NCBI GenBank assembly: GCA_029243025.1
Contig: JAQWSU010000034.1
Span: 186,001-250,000 of the forward strand
Direction: 5' to 3'
DNA length: 64,000 nt
From: Pirellulaceae bacterium
GTDB taxonomy: Bacteria; Planctomycetota; Planctomycetia; Pirellulales; Pirellulaceae
In this document: positions 47,672 to 56,924 of the stretch, in pieces
Layout of the letters: every line of letters starts with the position of its first letter
How positions within the stretch are numbered: position 1 is the first letter of the stretch
The notes under the pieces: model-generated
Database searches by the model: none
What the model was told of the DNA's origin: nothing
Seen by the model: only the letters and a program-made list of their open reading frames with translations
Position numbers and translations under genes: made by a program

Positions 47672-48423
47672 TTTGGGTTGGCCGTCGCGAGATGGACTTT
47701 CGCCCGGTTGCCGTAGGCGGTCGGTAACTGCCGGTTGTGTTGAATCGCCAAGTCGAAGTATTGGGTCGTCCGACGATTCCTTCCCTGGTTCATGTAAACC
47801 ACTGCCAAGTTGTTGTAGGCCGGCGCATGTTCCGGATTGAGCCGTATTGCTTGTTCAGCCGCCTCGATCGCTTCACCATACATCCCCCGTTCGCAGAATG
47901 AACCGGCGCGCAGGGACCATGCATCGGCGGCTTCAGAATCCCGCTCCAGCGCCGCGGTACAGTCGGCCAATAGACCATCGTGATTCCCGGCAGCGCGATG
48001 GAAGCGGGCTCGGTCGAGATAGAGGCTGACGTCCTCAGGAGCTAACTTGATCGCGCGTCCCAGGTCTTGAATCGCCTGCTCGAGCTGTCGCATGTGAAAG
48101 CATGCCAGCGCGCGATACTTGAAACCCTCTACGCTATCGGAGTTCAATTCAATCGCCCGGTTGAATTCGATAATCGCGTCATCGTGTATTCCCGAGTTGA
48201 TCAGCGTCTTTCCTTGCGTCAACGCTTCCTCTTCCGTGGCAGCCGTGCTTCGCGGGGCGTCGTCGCTGTAACCGGCCAATGGCAGCATCACAGCCGCCCA
48301 AACGGCGAATAGTAATAGCGCAAAGGGACGCGCCGCGCTGCAGCGGATTACAATCCGGGGCCGCCACGGTCTGGCGGCGGCGGCTGGCCCCGTCATACCA
48401 TAATCAACATCCCCGCGTCTCAT
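47608..48423 (-). pseudogene. TPR-repeat exported protein, 3' truncated by rearrangement
   Basis: ATG 48423 has gggagg about 12 bases upstream. After an N-terminal basic region and membrane/signal segment (FALLLFAVWAAVMLPLAGYS) come five TPR motifs (for example DAIIEFNRAIELNSDSVEGFKY, QAIQDLGRAIKLAPEDVSLYL, EAIEAAEQAIRLNPEHAPAYNN). The sequence stops being TPR-like after NRAKVHLATANP and then reads through the start of the HEAT fragment in another frame (RIPSASTGTSTNG). A deletion joining two unrelated genes near 47660 is the simplest explanation. The product could still be made as a 271-aa protein. Confidence 0.65.
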
Positions 48424-48686
48424 ACGGTTCAGTTTACCTCCCTTGCGGGTCGGGGAAACACAACGCACTCATTCGGATGTGGCCGTCCCGATGACAAGCG
48501 ACGGAATACGTTCTCAAATGCGCTAGGTGTTGTGGAAGGCCCCGTTGTTACCATATCGAGTGGCAACTTGCTAACGCCGGGCGAACTTCGGTTTTATAAG
48601 AAAGGGCTCCTCCAGACACCGCTGTAGTTACGGTCGCCCTCAACGTTTTTGCTTCCACGACGGTGGCCGGAATTGTAAAACGCCAC

Positions 48687-49045
48687 CCAATGCAATTCTT
48701 ATCGGTGATAAGTATTTGGTTTCCTACGAAACATCTAGACTCGCCGATGGGGAGCGGCTCTGGTCGACTTTCCAGCCATCAACGGGCAAGCGTCCAGCGC
48801 TCTGAGCCGCCAATGTGTTTACTGTTCGCCAAGAAGATCGGTTCTTCCTTGCCAATGACCGGGGCGAGTTGATCATGGCGCGGATGGATCCCACCGGGTA
48901 TCAGGAAATCTGTCGAGCCAAACTGTTTGAACCCACCCATTAAGTCGCCGGCAGGACGTTGGTCTGGTCGCATCTGGCGTTCGCAAATCGCAGTGTTTAT
49001 CTGCGGAACGATCGCGATATTCGCTGCTACGATCTGGCAAAATAG
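48687..49045 (+). pseudogene. PQQ-type beta-propeller protein, C-terminal fragment with two in-frame stops
   Basis: One frame reads ILIGDKYLVSYETSRLADGERLWSTF..., TGA (48803), then AANVFTVRQEDRFFLANDRGELIMARM..., TAA (48941), then VAGRTLVWSHLAFANRSVYLRNDRDIRCYDLAK and a terminal TAG. FLANDRGELIMARM and WSHLAFANRSVY are hallmarks of the end of planctomycete PQQ-propeller proteins. The stops fit former TGG and GAA codons. The first part of the gene is absent. Confidence 0.72.
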
Positions 49046-49286
49046 TAGGCTGCCCGTATTCTTCACACTGTAGACTGACAGACTTGAAAAGGATATTTTA
49101 ATTGTGCAACGACGGATGAAATTGTATAAGGATGGATGAACCGTGAGTGCACGATGCGATTTGGTAAGCTACTTGGACCAGCGGCCCGCTGATCCGCGTA
49201 AATCTATTAACCAGTCGGTCGCGTTAGCTGACCGTAGAGCAGACTCGCCAATACGCGACAGCGAGGAAATCAAAAAGGAACATGAC

Positions 49287-50243
49287 ATGAGAATGATCTC
49301 GTTCGCCTTGGTGGGAATCCTTATGGTCACAGGGATGACATCCTGCCAAAGACAGCAGAGCGACTCCCAAACCGGCGCAGCGCCAGAGTTGAAACCCATC
49401 CCCGACAAGCTGGTGGTCCTAACGTTTGATGACCGGGCGAAAAGCTGGCGCACGTTTGTCGGCCCACTACTGCAAGAGTATGGTTTTGGCGCCACGTTTT
49501 ATGTGACCAACACGAACGCCGACTGGTTCGGATATCATGAAGACCCGAAATATTGGATTTCATGGGAAGAACTGCGCGAACTGAATGAAATGGGTTTTGA
49601 ACTGGGGAATCATTCCGAGACTCATGCTCACTTTACGTCCTTATCCGTCGACGAGATCGTGGCCCAGGAACTCGAGCCGATAGAAATCGCGTTCAAAAAG
49701 GAAGGGCTTCCCCAGCCAGTCAGCTGCGCCTATCCGGCTGGCAGTCATGACATCAGATGCGTAAAGGCCTTGGAACGCAAGGGTTATCTTTTTGGTCGCC
49801 GAGCTTTTTCTCCCGAGTATCCCGGTTCTCTCGAGGACTACATCGGCCCGGTCTACGACCCGCTGGAGGACCATCCCTACCTGATTCCGGCCGCGTTTGT
49901 GTGGGGTTCGGCCTTTGATGAGAATTCCACCAGCGCCAAAGAGATCTACGGACACGGGTCCCAACAAGGGGCGACAGTGGAAGATTTTGCAAGTGCGGTC
50001 GATCGGGCCAAGGATGGGAAAATTGCCGTGGTGGTTTTCCACGGCGTACCGGACTATTACGCCCACGCCTCGACCGCTCCCGAAGATTTCACGCGCTGCA
50101 TGGACTATCTGCGCGATGGCGGTTTCAAGGTCATCGCGCTGCGCGATCTGGTCGACTACGTGGACCCGGCGCGAAAGCCTGCCGATCCTTACGCCCCGAT
50201 TCAAAGGCGGATCGAACGCATGGCGGCCGCGGAGCAAGAATAA
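49287..50243 (+). CDS. Polysaccharide deacetylase (NodB-homology) lipoprotein
   Basis: ATG 49287 has agga 7 bases upstream and opens a lipoprotein signal (MRMISFALVGILMVTGMTSC, Cys as lipidation site); the frame is open 48 codons further up without family similarity. 318 residues. NodB motifs: LTFDD (MT1; catalytic Asp and metal Asp), GNHSETHAHF (MT2, HxxxH), PAG (MT3 position, SCAYPAGSHD) and VVVFHGVPDY near the end (MT5 His). The metal ligands are complete, so deacetylation of an extracellular glycan is likely. It is followed closely by an SGNH hydrolase, and the pair may act together on acetylated polysaccharide. Confidence 0.85.
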   Translation: MRMISFALVGILMVTGMTSCQRQQSDSQTGAAPELKPIPDKLVVLTFDDRAKSWRTFVGPLLQEYGFGATFYVTNTNADWFGYHEDPKYWISWEELRELNEMGFELGNHSETHAHFTSLSVDEIVAQELEPIEIAFKKEGLPQPVSCAYPAGSHDIRCVKALERKGYLFGRRAFSPEYPGSLEDYIGPVYDPLEDHPYLIPAAFVWGSAFDENSTSAKEIYGHGSQQGATVEDFASAVDRAKDGKIAVVVFHGVPDYYAHASTAPEDFTRCMDYLRDGGFKVIALRDLVDYVDPARKPADPYAPIQRRIERMAAAEQE

Positions 50244-50333
50244 CCGGTCGAAAGCGAAACGGAAGTTCGGCACAATCGCAGTTTCATTCGGGTGACAGCA
50301 ATTTGGCGTTCAGGTTTTTAGGGAGACGCTGGA

Positions 50334-51659
50334 ATGACGGGTCGCATCTTCGTGGTCGGTTGGCTGCTGTTTCTTATTCCTAACCGTGGGCTTGGGGAAG
50401 AAGTGAAGTTCCGTCTCGCGGGCGATTGGGAAGTGCATGTCAGCCGAATGACCGAGACGGGCCAGGAACGTTCGACGAAATTGTTTGTCGATCGTTCCCA
50501 AGCCGTTGACGTGCGGAACGAACGCCACCCGTCCCTGCCGTTGTACAACGCCCGAACCGCGGTTTGGCTAAAAGGAATCAGGCTCGAAAAGATACGAGCG
50601 CAGGAGGTGACGACTCCGTATTTATTGGAGCCGGCGAGCGTGACGTTGCGATCGGGCTCCGGTCCGGATTCAGCAACTTTTCTACGCGAAAGAGACTTCG
50701 AGTTGGACGACGATTGGGGCACCGTAGGACGGTTGCCCGAGGGGCGGATCGAAGAAGGCCAGCCAGTTTTCATCAGTTATCGCTATGTGCCGTTGCGGCT
50801 TGATTCGATCGTGCTTTCCCAAGAGGGAGACATCGAGCTGCGCCGCGGAATACCGCGAGCCGCCGCTCCTCACCCACCCGCCATCGTCCAAGGGGAACGT
50901 CGCTTGGCGAATATCTGGCTTCCCGGGAGGATTGGCAAGCTTGCCCCGGAACATCTCTTTCCGGTGTTGGAGCGATCGTATCCGGAACCGCCCAAGCCCT
51001 CGCCCACGGTGGCCAAACAATTGTTACCGAGAACGCTCGAAAAGCTGTCATCGGGGGAGGAACTGCGAATTCTGGCCTGGGGAGACAGCGTGACCGACGG
51101 ATCCTACGTGTCGGAACATGAACGCTGGCAGGTACAGTTTGTTGCCGGTCTCAAGAAACGGTACACCAACGCCAACATCATGCTCGTCACGGAAGCATGG
51201 GGAGGTCGCAACACGAGCCGGTATCTCGCGGAGCCGCCCGGCAGCGAACACAACTTCCGCGAAAAGGTGCTGGGAGCCAAGCCTGACCTGGTCGTGTCCG
51301 AATTCGTCAACGACGCGGGCCTCAATCCGCAGCAAGTAGAACAACTCTACGCCGGCGTGCTCTCCGATTTTCGCGCCATCAACGCGGAGTGGATTATTCT
51401 CACGCCGCACTACGTACGTCCGGATTGGATGGGACTGACGGGAGAGCGCGAGGTCGATGTGGATCCTCGCCCCTACACAATCGGATTACGACAATTCAGT
51501 CAGAAACACCGCGTCGCTTTAGCGGATGCCTCTCTGCGTTACGGGCGGTTGTGGCGGCAGGGGATTCCGTACAGCACGCTGATGCTGAACTCGATCAACC
51601 ATCCCGACGCGCGGGGCATGGCTATCTTTGCCGATGCGTTGATGCAGTTGTTTCCTTGA
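50334..51659 (+). CDS. SGNH/GDSL-family hydrolase with N-terminal beta domain
   Basis: 441 residues; signal peptide (MTGRIFVVGWLLFLIPNRGLG). The N-terminal 230 residues are beta-rich and not recognised. The SGNH fold follows: block I WGDSVTDGS (Ser), block II AWGGRNTS (Gly), block III SEFVNDAG (Asn), block V INHPDARG (Asp and His). All four catalytic positions are present. The family includes acetylxylan and other carbohydrate esterases, which fits the neighbouring polysaccharide deacetylase 90 bp upstream, probably in one transcript. Confidence 0.82.
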   Translation: MTGRIFVVGWLLFLIPNRGLGEEVKFRLAGDWEVHVSRMTETGQERSTKLFVDRSQAVDVRNERHPSLPLYNARTAVWLKGIRLEKIRAQEVTTPYLLEPASVTLRSGSGPDSATFLRERDFELDDDWGTVGRLPEGRIEEGQPVFISYRYVPLRLDSIVLSQEGDIELRRGIPRAAAPHPPAIVQGERRLANIWLPGRIGKLAPEHLFPVLERSYPEPPKPSPTVAKQLLPRTLEKLSSGEELRILAWGDSVTDGSYVSEHERWQVQFVAGLKKRYTNANIMLVTEAWGGRNTSRYLAEPPGSEHNFREKVLGAKPDLVVSEFVNDAGLNPQQVEQLYAGVLSDFRAINAEWIILTPHYVRPDWMGLTGEREVDVDPRPYTIGLRQFSQKHRVALADASLRYGRLWRQGIPYSTLMLNSINHPDARGMAIFADALMQLFP

Positions 51660-51856
51660 ATTGCCGCCTGTTTACGGAATCCTTATCCGGCTACTTTCCC
51701 AAGTCCGACGGGCCCTTCATTCACTGGGGGCAAGAACGCGGATACCGACGACTTGCTGGTGATAGTCCAAAATAAGTCTCCGTGAAAGACTGCCCTCAGC
51801 AGAAGAGAGGACGGTTCCAGCTTCGCTAGTTCTGGGCCTACATGGAGCATTGCGGA

Positions 51857-52822
51857 CTACGTCAGTTGATAGACGCGCAACGCGTTGTCGTGGAAGAGAC
51901 GGCGCTGATCCGCTTCCGAGCGATCGCCGACGACGGTCTGGACCGCGTCGAACCAACGGCGGTACGAGCCTTTGAGTGTGCAGACCGGCCAGTCGCTTCC
52001 AAACATCACTCGATCCGTACCAAAGACTTCCCAGAGGTGGTTGATCACTGGCGCGAGATCCTCCGGTTTCCAACTCTCATCCTTCACGTTAGACAATAGG
52101 CCAGAGATCTTGACGACGACGTTTTCGTGTTTAGCGATCACCCCAACATCCCTCCGCCATGTCGAAATATCTTCAGATTTCATGTCTGGGTTGCCGCAGT
52201 GATCGATAATAAACCGCGTGGCGGGGCAAGCTTTGATCAGTTTCGCCGCGGCCGGCAAACCACTCGACTGAATCTCAATATCGAAACGCATTCCTAAGTC
52301 ACCCAGCAATCGAATCCCTTGGAGATATTGGCGGCCCAAAAAATAGTCTGGATCTTTGCCCCATAAGATGTCGCGAACTCCCTTGATGTATGGGCTTTTG
52401 GCAAACCGTTGGACGTACGGTTCGAAGAGATCCGTGCTGGGCCTTCCAGAGATGACTGCCGCGACGACACGATTGTCAGTTTGCTTGCAAAGTTCAATGA
52501 CGTACTCGGCCTCGGCACTCTGCTGCTCAACCGGGACGTCCACCTCCATGTAGACCGTCTTAACGACGTCGAGTCCCTCGGTGGCTTTTGCGTAGTCTTT
52601 GAGTAGGAAGTTGCGGGCCAATGGCCGGTATTCTTCGTTCGCCTGCCAGGCTAGTTTGAATTTACTTAAGTCCCAAATATGTTGGTGGGTGTCGACGATG
52701 GGAATTGCATTTCTCCGTTCCGGTCTAGGGGCACAGTCCGCGCTTTGAGAAAATCGGAGCAACGACGCGCCAGCCACCGTTGCCGTCGTGAGAAAACAGC
52801 GCCGATCGACTTTTCGTTTCAT
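51857..52822 (-). CDS. Amidohydrolase-2 family metal-dependent hydrolase, Tat-exported
   Basis: 321 residues with a twin-arginine signal (DRRCFLTTATVAGASLL). The TIM-barrel amidohydrolase pattern is clear: VDTHQHIWD (HxH metal ligands) at the start of the mature protein, IDHCGNPD (His ligand) in the middle, and FGSDWPVC (Asp ligand) near the end. Related proteins hydrolyse lactones such as L-fucono- or L-rhamnono-lactone; the substrate here is unproven. It lies in the same direction as the sulfatase gene upstream (58 bp apart), suggesting a shared role in degrading sulfated or deoxy-sugar polysaccharides. Confidence 0.85.
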   Translation of the reverse strand: MKRKVDRRCFLTTATVAGASLLRFSQSADCAPRPERRNAIPIVDTHQHIWDLSKFKLAWQANEEYRPLARNFLLKDYAKATEGLDVVKTVYMEVDVPVEQQSAEAEYVIELCKQTDNRVVAAVISGRPSTDLFEPYVQRFAKSPYIKGVRDILWGKDPDYFLGRQYLQGIRLLGDLGMRFDIEIQSSGLPAAAKLIKACPATRFIIDHCGNPDMKSEDISTWRRDVGVIAKHENVVVKISGLLSNVKDESWKPEDLAPVINHLWEVFGTDRVMFGSDWPVCTLKGSYRRWFDAVQTVVGDRSEADQRRLFHDNALRVYQLT

Positions 52823-52880
52823 GTTGTCCTCTACATAAAATGCGGGTTAGGATTCGAGATAATCTTACAGCGCCGCCCGC

Positions 52881-54323
52881 TTACGGTCCGATCCGGATCT
52901 CGGCGAGCAGCTCGTTGCACCGCTCTCGGAGACGCCGAAGCTGGTCTGCATTTTGCGGAACGTCTGCTACGCTCTGTGTTTCCAGCGGGTCGTTCGCCAG
53001 GTCGAACAGCTCTTCGTACACTGGCTGTTGTTCAAAGTAGCGAATATATTTCCACTGCTCGGTCCGTACGCCTTCACTCTTGGGAATCTTTAGCTGAGGC
53101 ATCGTTAAGAGGTGTTCGCAAAAGAAATCCGTGCGCCACGGAGGTGACTTTCCTTCAATCAATGGAACCAAACTACGCCCCTGAATCATCGCAGGCACAT
53201 CCAGGCCAGCAAGTTCTAGGATGGTCGGCGAGACATCAATATTCAACACGAATTGGCTGGCAGTGACCCCGTGGCGTTCGCTCGATTGTCGCGGGTCGGC
53301 GATGATCATTGGCACGCGAATAGAGTCCTCGTACAACAGCCAACAATCGCTCAAACCTCGCTCGCCAAAAAACATACCGTTGTCGCTCATGAAGATGACG
53401 ACCGTGTTTTCGGCAATGCCCAAGCGATGAAGTTCCTCCGACAAACGGCCGATGACAGCGTCCACGCCGCTAACCATGCGGTACATGCCTTTCAACATCC
53501 GCTGAAACTTTTCGGGCGTATCAAATCGCTTTGCCCACCGACCGCGACCTTCTGAAGTCTGCAAGAAGTCAGGCAGCGCCTCAAAGTGCTTGAGTTCGGC
53601 CAATTCAGGTACTGGCACAGTGACATCTCGGTAAAGATGGTCGACGCCCGGCGGCCAGATGTATTGCTGCGGGTCGTTGTCCTGTGCATGGGGCGCGTTG
53701 AAACTGATCGACAGGCAGAAAGGCTGATCTGGATGTCGATCATGATGGTCACGTAAAAAGCGGAGCGTCTTTTCACCCGTAACATCGGTTAGGTGTTTTC
53801 TCGTGCCATTCGGCTGGTCAACGAAGTACCCATTCGGCCCGCTGACTCCCCAATGCTCAAAGTTATCAAAGTGGTCGAACATAGCGATGAGCGTTTCCGC
53901 CTCGTTTTCAACCAACAGCCGACCATGCGATTCGATTCCGAATTTACCAATAAACGCCGTGCGATATCCGCTTGCACGCAACAACGCCGGGTAGCTAATT
54001 GCGGTGAATTCAGCGCCTAGTGGCGGCTTGAGGAACGTGAAGCCATGCCGGCGTTCGAAAAGTCCGGTGAGGATGGATGCCCGACTTGCGGCACAGATGG
54101 GAGTGGTTACAAACGCATTTGTGAACCGCACGCCTTCCTTTGCGAGCCGATCCATGTTTGGCGTGTGGATAATCGCATTCGGTGCGCAGCCCAACGCGTG
54201 CCACGGCTGGTTATCCGTAAGTAAGAACAAGATGTTTGGCCGCTCATCCTGGGCGGCATTCAGCGACGCCGTTGTGAAGAAAAACCACAGTGCGCCGACG
54301 AAGAGACTTCGCAGGCAACTCAT
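52881..54323 (-). CDS. Type I arylsulfatase (formylglycine-dependent), secreted
   Basis: 480 residues with signal peptide (LFVGALWFFFTTASLNAA). The first metal motif is NILFLLTDNQ, and the sulfatase signature is PICAASRASILTG, where Cys (CxAxR) is converted to formylglycine. Other landmarks: SDNGMFFGERG with metal Asp/Asn, and a C-terminal WKYIRY and ELFDLANDPLE region. Full length and all expected residues. Substrate likely a sulfated polysaccharide, as usual in planctomycetes. Probably forms an operon with the amidohydrolase downstream. Confidence 0.92.
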   Translation of the reverse strand: MSCLRSLFVGALWFFFTTASLNAAQDERPNILFLLTDNQPWHALGCAPNAIIHTPNMDRLAKEGVRFTNAFVTTPICAASRASILTGLFERRHGFTFLKPPLGAEFTAISYPALLRASGYRTAFIGKFGIESHGRLLVENEAETLIAMFDHFDNFEHWGVSGPNGYFVDQPNGTRKHLTDVTGEKTLRFLRDHHDRHPDQPFCLSISFNAPHAQDNDPQQYIWPPGVDHLYRDVTVPVPELAELKHFEALPDFLQTSEGRGRWAKRFDTPEKFQRMLKGMYRMVSGVDAVIGRLSEELHRLGIAENTVVIFMSDNGMFFGERGLSDCWLLYEDSIRVPMIIADPRQSSERHGVTASQFVLNIDVSPTILELAGLDVPAMIQGRSLVPLIEGKSPPWRTDFFCEHLLTMPQLKIPKSEGVRTEQWKYIRYFEQQPVYEELFDLANDPLETQSVADVPQNADQLRRLRERCNELLAEIRIGP

Positions 54324-54497
54324 ACATTGGCTTTCTATAGAAAATTCTGAAATTGGGATGTAAGCAGAGCGGCGTCAAGTCGAAAAGTAGGATGGCATTC
54401 CAAAGCCCTCCATCGAAGGGCCTGGAAGCCCATCGTACGCGTCGCATATCATCTGCCGCTCGCCTTACGTATGTCGATCCTACTCTTTTGTGATCGT

Positions 54498-54836
54498 CTA
54501 ATCAAGTTTGAGCAGGAGTCGAACGACCGTCGTCAATGTGGCGAGCGTTTGCAGTTTGTCGTCATCGCCGACTGTAGCACCATAGACTGTCTTGGCATCA
54601 AGCGACCGTTCGTCAATTCGCCGACGTTGACGCTGGTGAAACTGGACCAGGGTTGTCAACTCCGAATCAGTGGGCGGCCGTGACAGTGTAAGCCGAAAAC
54701 CCGTGGCAAACGCGCCCTGTCACGCCCTCGGATGCCTCCCGCAGGACACGTCGCGCCAACACCCCCGATGCTTCGACGACCACCAGATCATCGAGTTGGG
54801 CGAGTGCCTGTAGCGGTGTGTTGGAGCGGCGTCGGG
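54498..54836 (-). pseudogene. DUF1553 C-terminal fragment with a frameshift
   Basis: Frame 1 reads RRSNTPLQALAQLDDLVVVEASGVLARRVLRE up to about 54698, then the sequence continues in another frame as RLTLSRPPTDSELTTLVQF...LATLTTVVRLLLKLD and a terminal TAG at 54498-54500. Both parts are diagnostic of the end of a DUF1553 domain. Only this end of the gene survives. Confidence 0.75.
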
Positions 54837-55070
54837 ATCGCAGGTGGTCACGGTGACCTGGCCGTCGGAAGGCGCGACGTATTCGAACCCGACATCGTTG
54901 TGCATGATCCCCATCAGTTCGCACTCTGAATAGAGGTCGTACCCGCTGGAGATCAGGTCGGTCGTCTGGTACGGCGTGCTGTTGGTTTGGATGACGATCG
55001 GCTCTTCGCAACAGTCACCGGTCATGCCGGTGGAAGGGAAGGTCAATGCAAGCACGATGAGTGTCGTCAT
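54837..55070 (-). pseudogene. N-terminal fragment of a secreted planctomycete protein joined to the DUF1553 remnant
   Basis: From ATG 55070: MTTLIVLALTFPSTGMTGDCCEEP, then a stretch ending HNDVGFEYVAPSDGQVTVTTCDPDA, the start of a beta-sandwich repeat found in secreted planctomycete proteins. At about 54832 it runs directly into the DUF1553 remnant in another frame, so the remaining repeats were lost in a rearrangement. Confidence 0.6.
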
Positions 55071-55178
55071 GTTGTCGAGTCTACCGGTATTGAATACGGA
55101 TTGAACAGTGCGGTGTGATCTTGACGCCAGTTGACTGGGGTCGATCAACGGCGCACGCAAGAAACGACCTCGTGTCAC

Positions 55179-55720
55179 GAGCTTTCGAGGCCTAGCAGGA
55201 CCCTGAAATCGATGATTCGTCGTATTTTCATTTTTTGGGGTATATCGCTGGATTCAACGGCCGCACAAACCCAATATGTTTCCGGTTTACTTTGCTTGGC
55301 TTCGAGTTCGACGATTCAGATTTACAACTTAAGAACACGGGTGACGATATGGACGACGATCAGACCTCCTCAGGGTCTCGTGACAATGGCGACAAGAACA
55401 ATTTGATGCCTGAGTACTAAGATTTGGAGAAACTGCTTCATGCACTTCAGAGATCGAATCACATGACACGAACGCTGGTGGGTCACGGCCGAATCCTAAT
55501 ATTGATTCTTCTCGGCATTGCCTTCTTGCTGTTCTTGTTGGTCTTTATGACCTCCGTAGGTCAGCGAGTCGGCGGCTTTTGAGCATCGGTGTGCACGAGC
55601 ATCATGGGCGATCGGTCCATTTCGATGGCACGAGTGTACCGGTAGAGCCATTGGCTCCACGCAGGCTCTTGTCTGGCAGTCGGGGTCGGCGGATCGAGGG
55701 GTCTCGACGTTGCCACCTCG
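55179..55720. other. Gene-poor stretch
   Basis: Only short frames. Possible small products are a 61-aa acidic frame at 55235-55420 and the small hydrophobic frame listed at 55463; neither is well supported. Confidence 0.4.
55463..55582 (+). CDS. Possible small membrane protein, 39 aa
   Basis: Starts MTRTLVGHGRILILILL and continues with one strongly hydrophobic segment (GIAFLLFLLVFMTSV), ending RVGGF. No ribosome binding site is convincing and no homologue comes to mind; it may be a decayed gene end. Listed because a single clean membrane helix in a short frame is unlikely to be only noise, but confidence is low. Confidence 0.25.
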   Translation: MTRTLVGHGRILILILLGIAFLLFLLVFMTSVGQRVGGF

Positions 55721-56224
55721 TCAGTGGCTGCTGTCCTTGTCCGAAAGCGATACGGGCTTGAGCAGGTCATCAGGAACCAACCCGGTGAATGCCTCGGCAA
55801 ACCTGAAGAGTCGTTCATCGAAACTGCGCGGATTGGCCGCGAAGAACGTGGAATGGCTGTCCAACAGTCTGCGCTGGATGATCATCAGGCCGCTCGTGAA
55901 CTCCATCAGGAGCTCCTCGTCCTTTAACATCATGAACCCAAGTGTCTCCTGATTGAGGCGGTCGTACGCAGCCTTGGGGTCTCGTGCCTTCACGGTCCAC
56001 TTCTGGTTGAAGTCCGTCGACTCGAAGCGAACGGTCTGCAGTTTGCCGGGCAACTTGATTTGGTCCGTCAGTGTTCGGGCATGGATCGTCATCTCGGGAC
56101 ATTCGTTTTCGGTCTCGACCAGCAGGTAGATGCTGATACCTGACTTCGCCTTGTTTGAATACTTCGAATCGTGCTTCAAATCGAGATGGGGACACTGGTG
56201 GCCGTGTGGATGCAGGAACAGCAA
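55721..56224 (-). pseudogene. Hypothetical protein, C-terminal part (probable frameshift from 56241-56576)
   Basis: 167 codons beginning inside a protein: a LFLHPHGHQCPHLDLKHDSKY segment, IYLLVETENECPEMTIHARTL, VKARDPKAAYDRLNQETLGFMM and LMIIQRRLLDS. The region recalls the soluble domain of small membrane-anchored planctomycete proteins of unknown function. It is in a different frame from the two-helix segment just upstream, with which it seems to form one original gene. Confidence 0.5.
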
Positions 56225-56240
56225 CCATCCCGGTTCCGCG

Positions 56241-56576
56241 TTAGGAGATTGCTCTTGTGGGCATGAGACCAGTAGATGTTGGAGTGTTTGAGCTGGTCCT
56301 GGTTGTGAAGTCCCAGCCGTGGTCTTGCGCCCACTTCACCCATTCCAGCCTCTTCTTGCCAAGCCCGAGACCGGTAAAGTATCCGAGAAACGAGCCACCG
56401 GGTACGCCTAGGACCAGGCTCACCACCATGGCCGTCTTTGGTCTCATGTGATTTGACAGGCACAGCAGGAAGAAGACCGGCGTGCAGATCAGGGCTCCGA
56501 TGATGATCGCGGGAATCAGCCTGGCGTGGAATCCTCCGGTCCGCGTCCAGTCGTACTGTTTCTCCGTGTCAGTCAT
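56241..56576 (-). pseudogene. Two-helix membrane segment of the same hypothetical gene
   Basis: Starts MTDTEKQYDWTRTGG, then two transmembrane helices (LIPAIIIGALICTPVFFLLCL and AMVVSLVLGVPGGSFLGYF), then KRLEWVKWAQDHGWDFTTR and a stop soon after. The WAQDHGW type ending is normally followed by the soluble domain now found out of frame at 55721-56224, so I infer one broken gene. Confidence 0.5.
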
Positions 56577-56924
56577 CGATGTTCACTTGTATCCTGTCTT
56601 TCTTCCGGTTGATTCGTTGCATGGCAGGAGCTTCTACAGACGCGATTGGCTGCTCGCTCCGTAGCTTGCACCGAGGATATTGGTCGAGGAGCCAAGATGC
56701 TACGTTACCGGCTGGAATGGTGAGTGCGTTTAAGGCCAGTCCAGTGGTTGGTTGCTGCTTCGCAATTGGCTGCATTATTCCGCACCTTTCAGTCGACCAG
56801 CCAAATGGGCAAAGCTTAGCGGGTGAAGCTCCTGCGATGGTCGAGTTTGCTCGAGATACCGGCGGCATTCACAGCGAGGCCATTCATCAGAGGATTCCCG
56901 TCGCCCCGTCAAGAATTCTCGGCT
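56577..56924. other. Gap without a supported gene
   Basis: Frames are open on both strands (56579-56968 plus, 56569-56868 minus) but neither shows a domain. Possibly decayed coding sequence. Confidence 0.4.

Noticed and set aside
55561-55818. 85-codon minus-strand frame
   Set aside because: Pro/Arg/Thr-rich without domain; overlaps the better frame of the hypothetical pseudogene.
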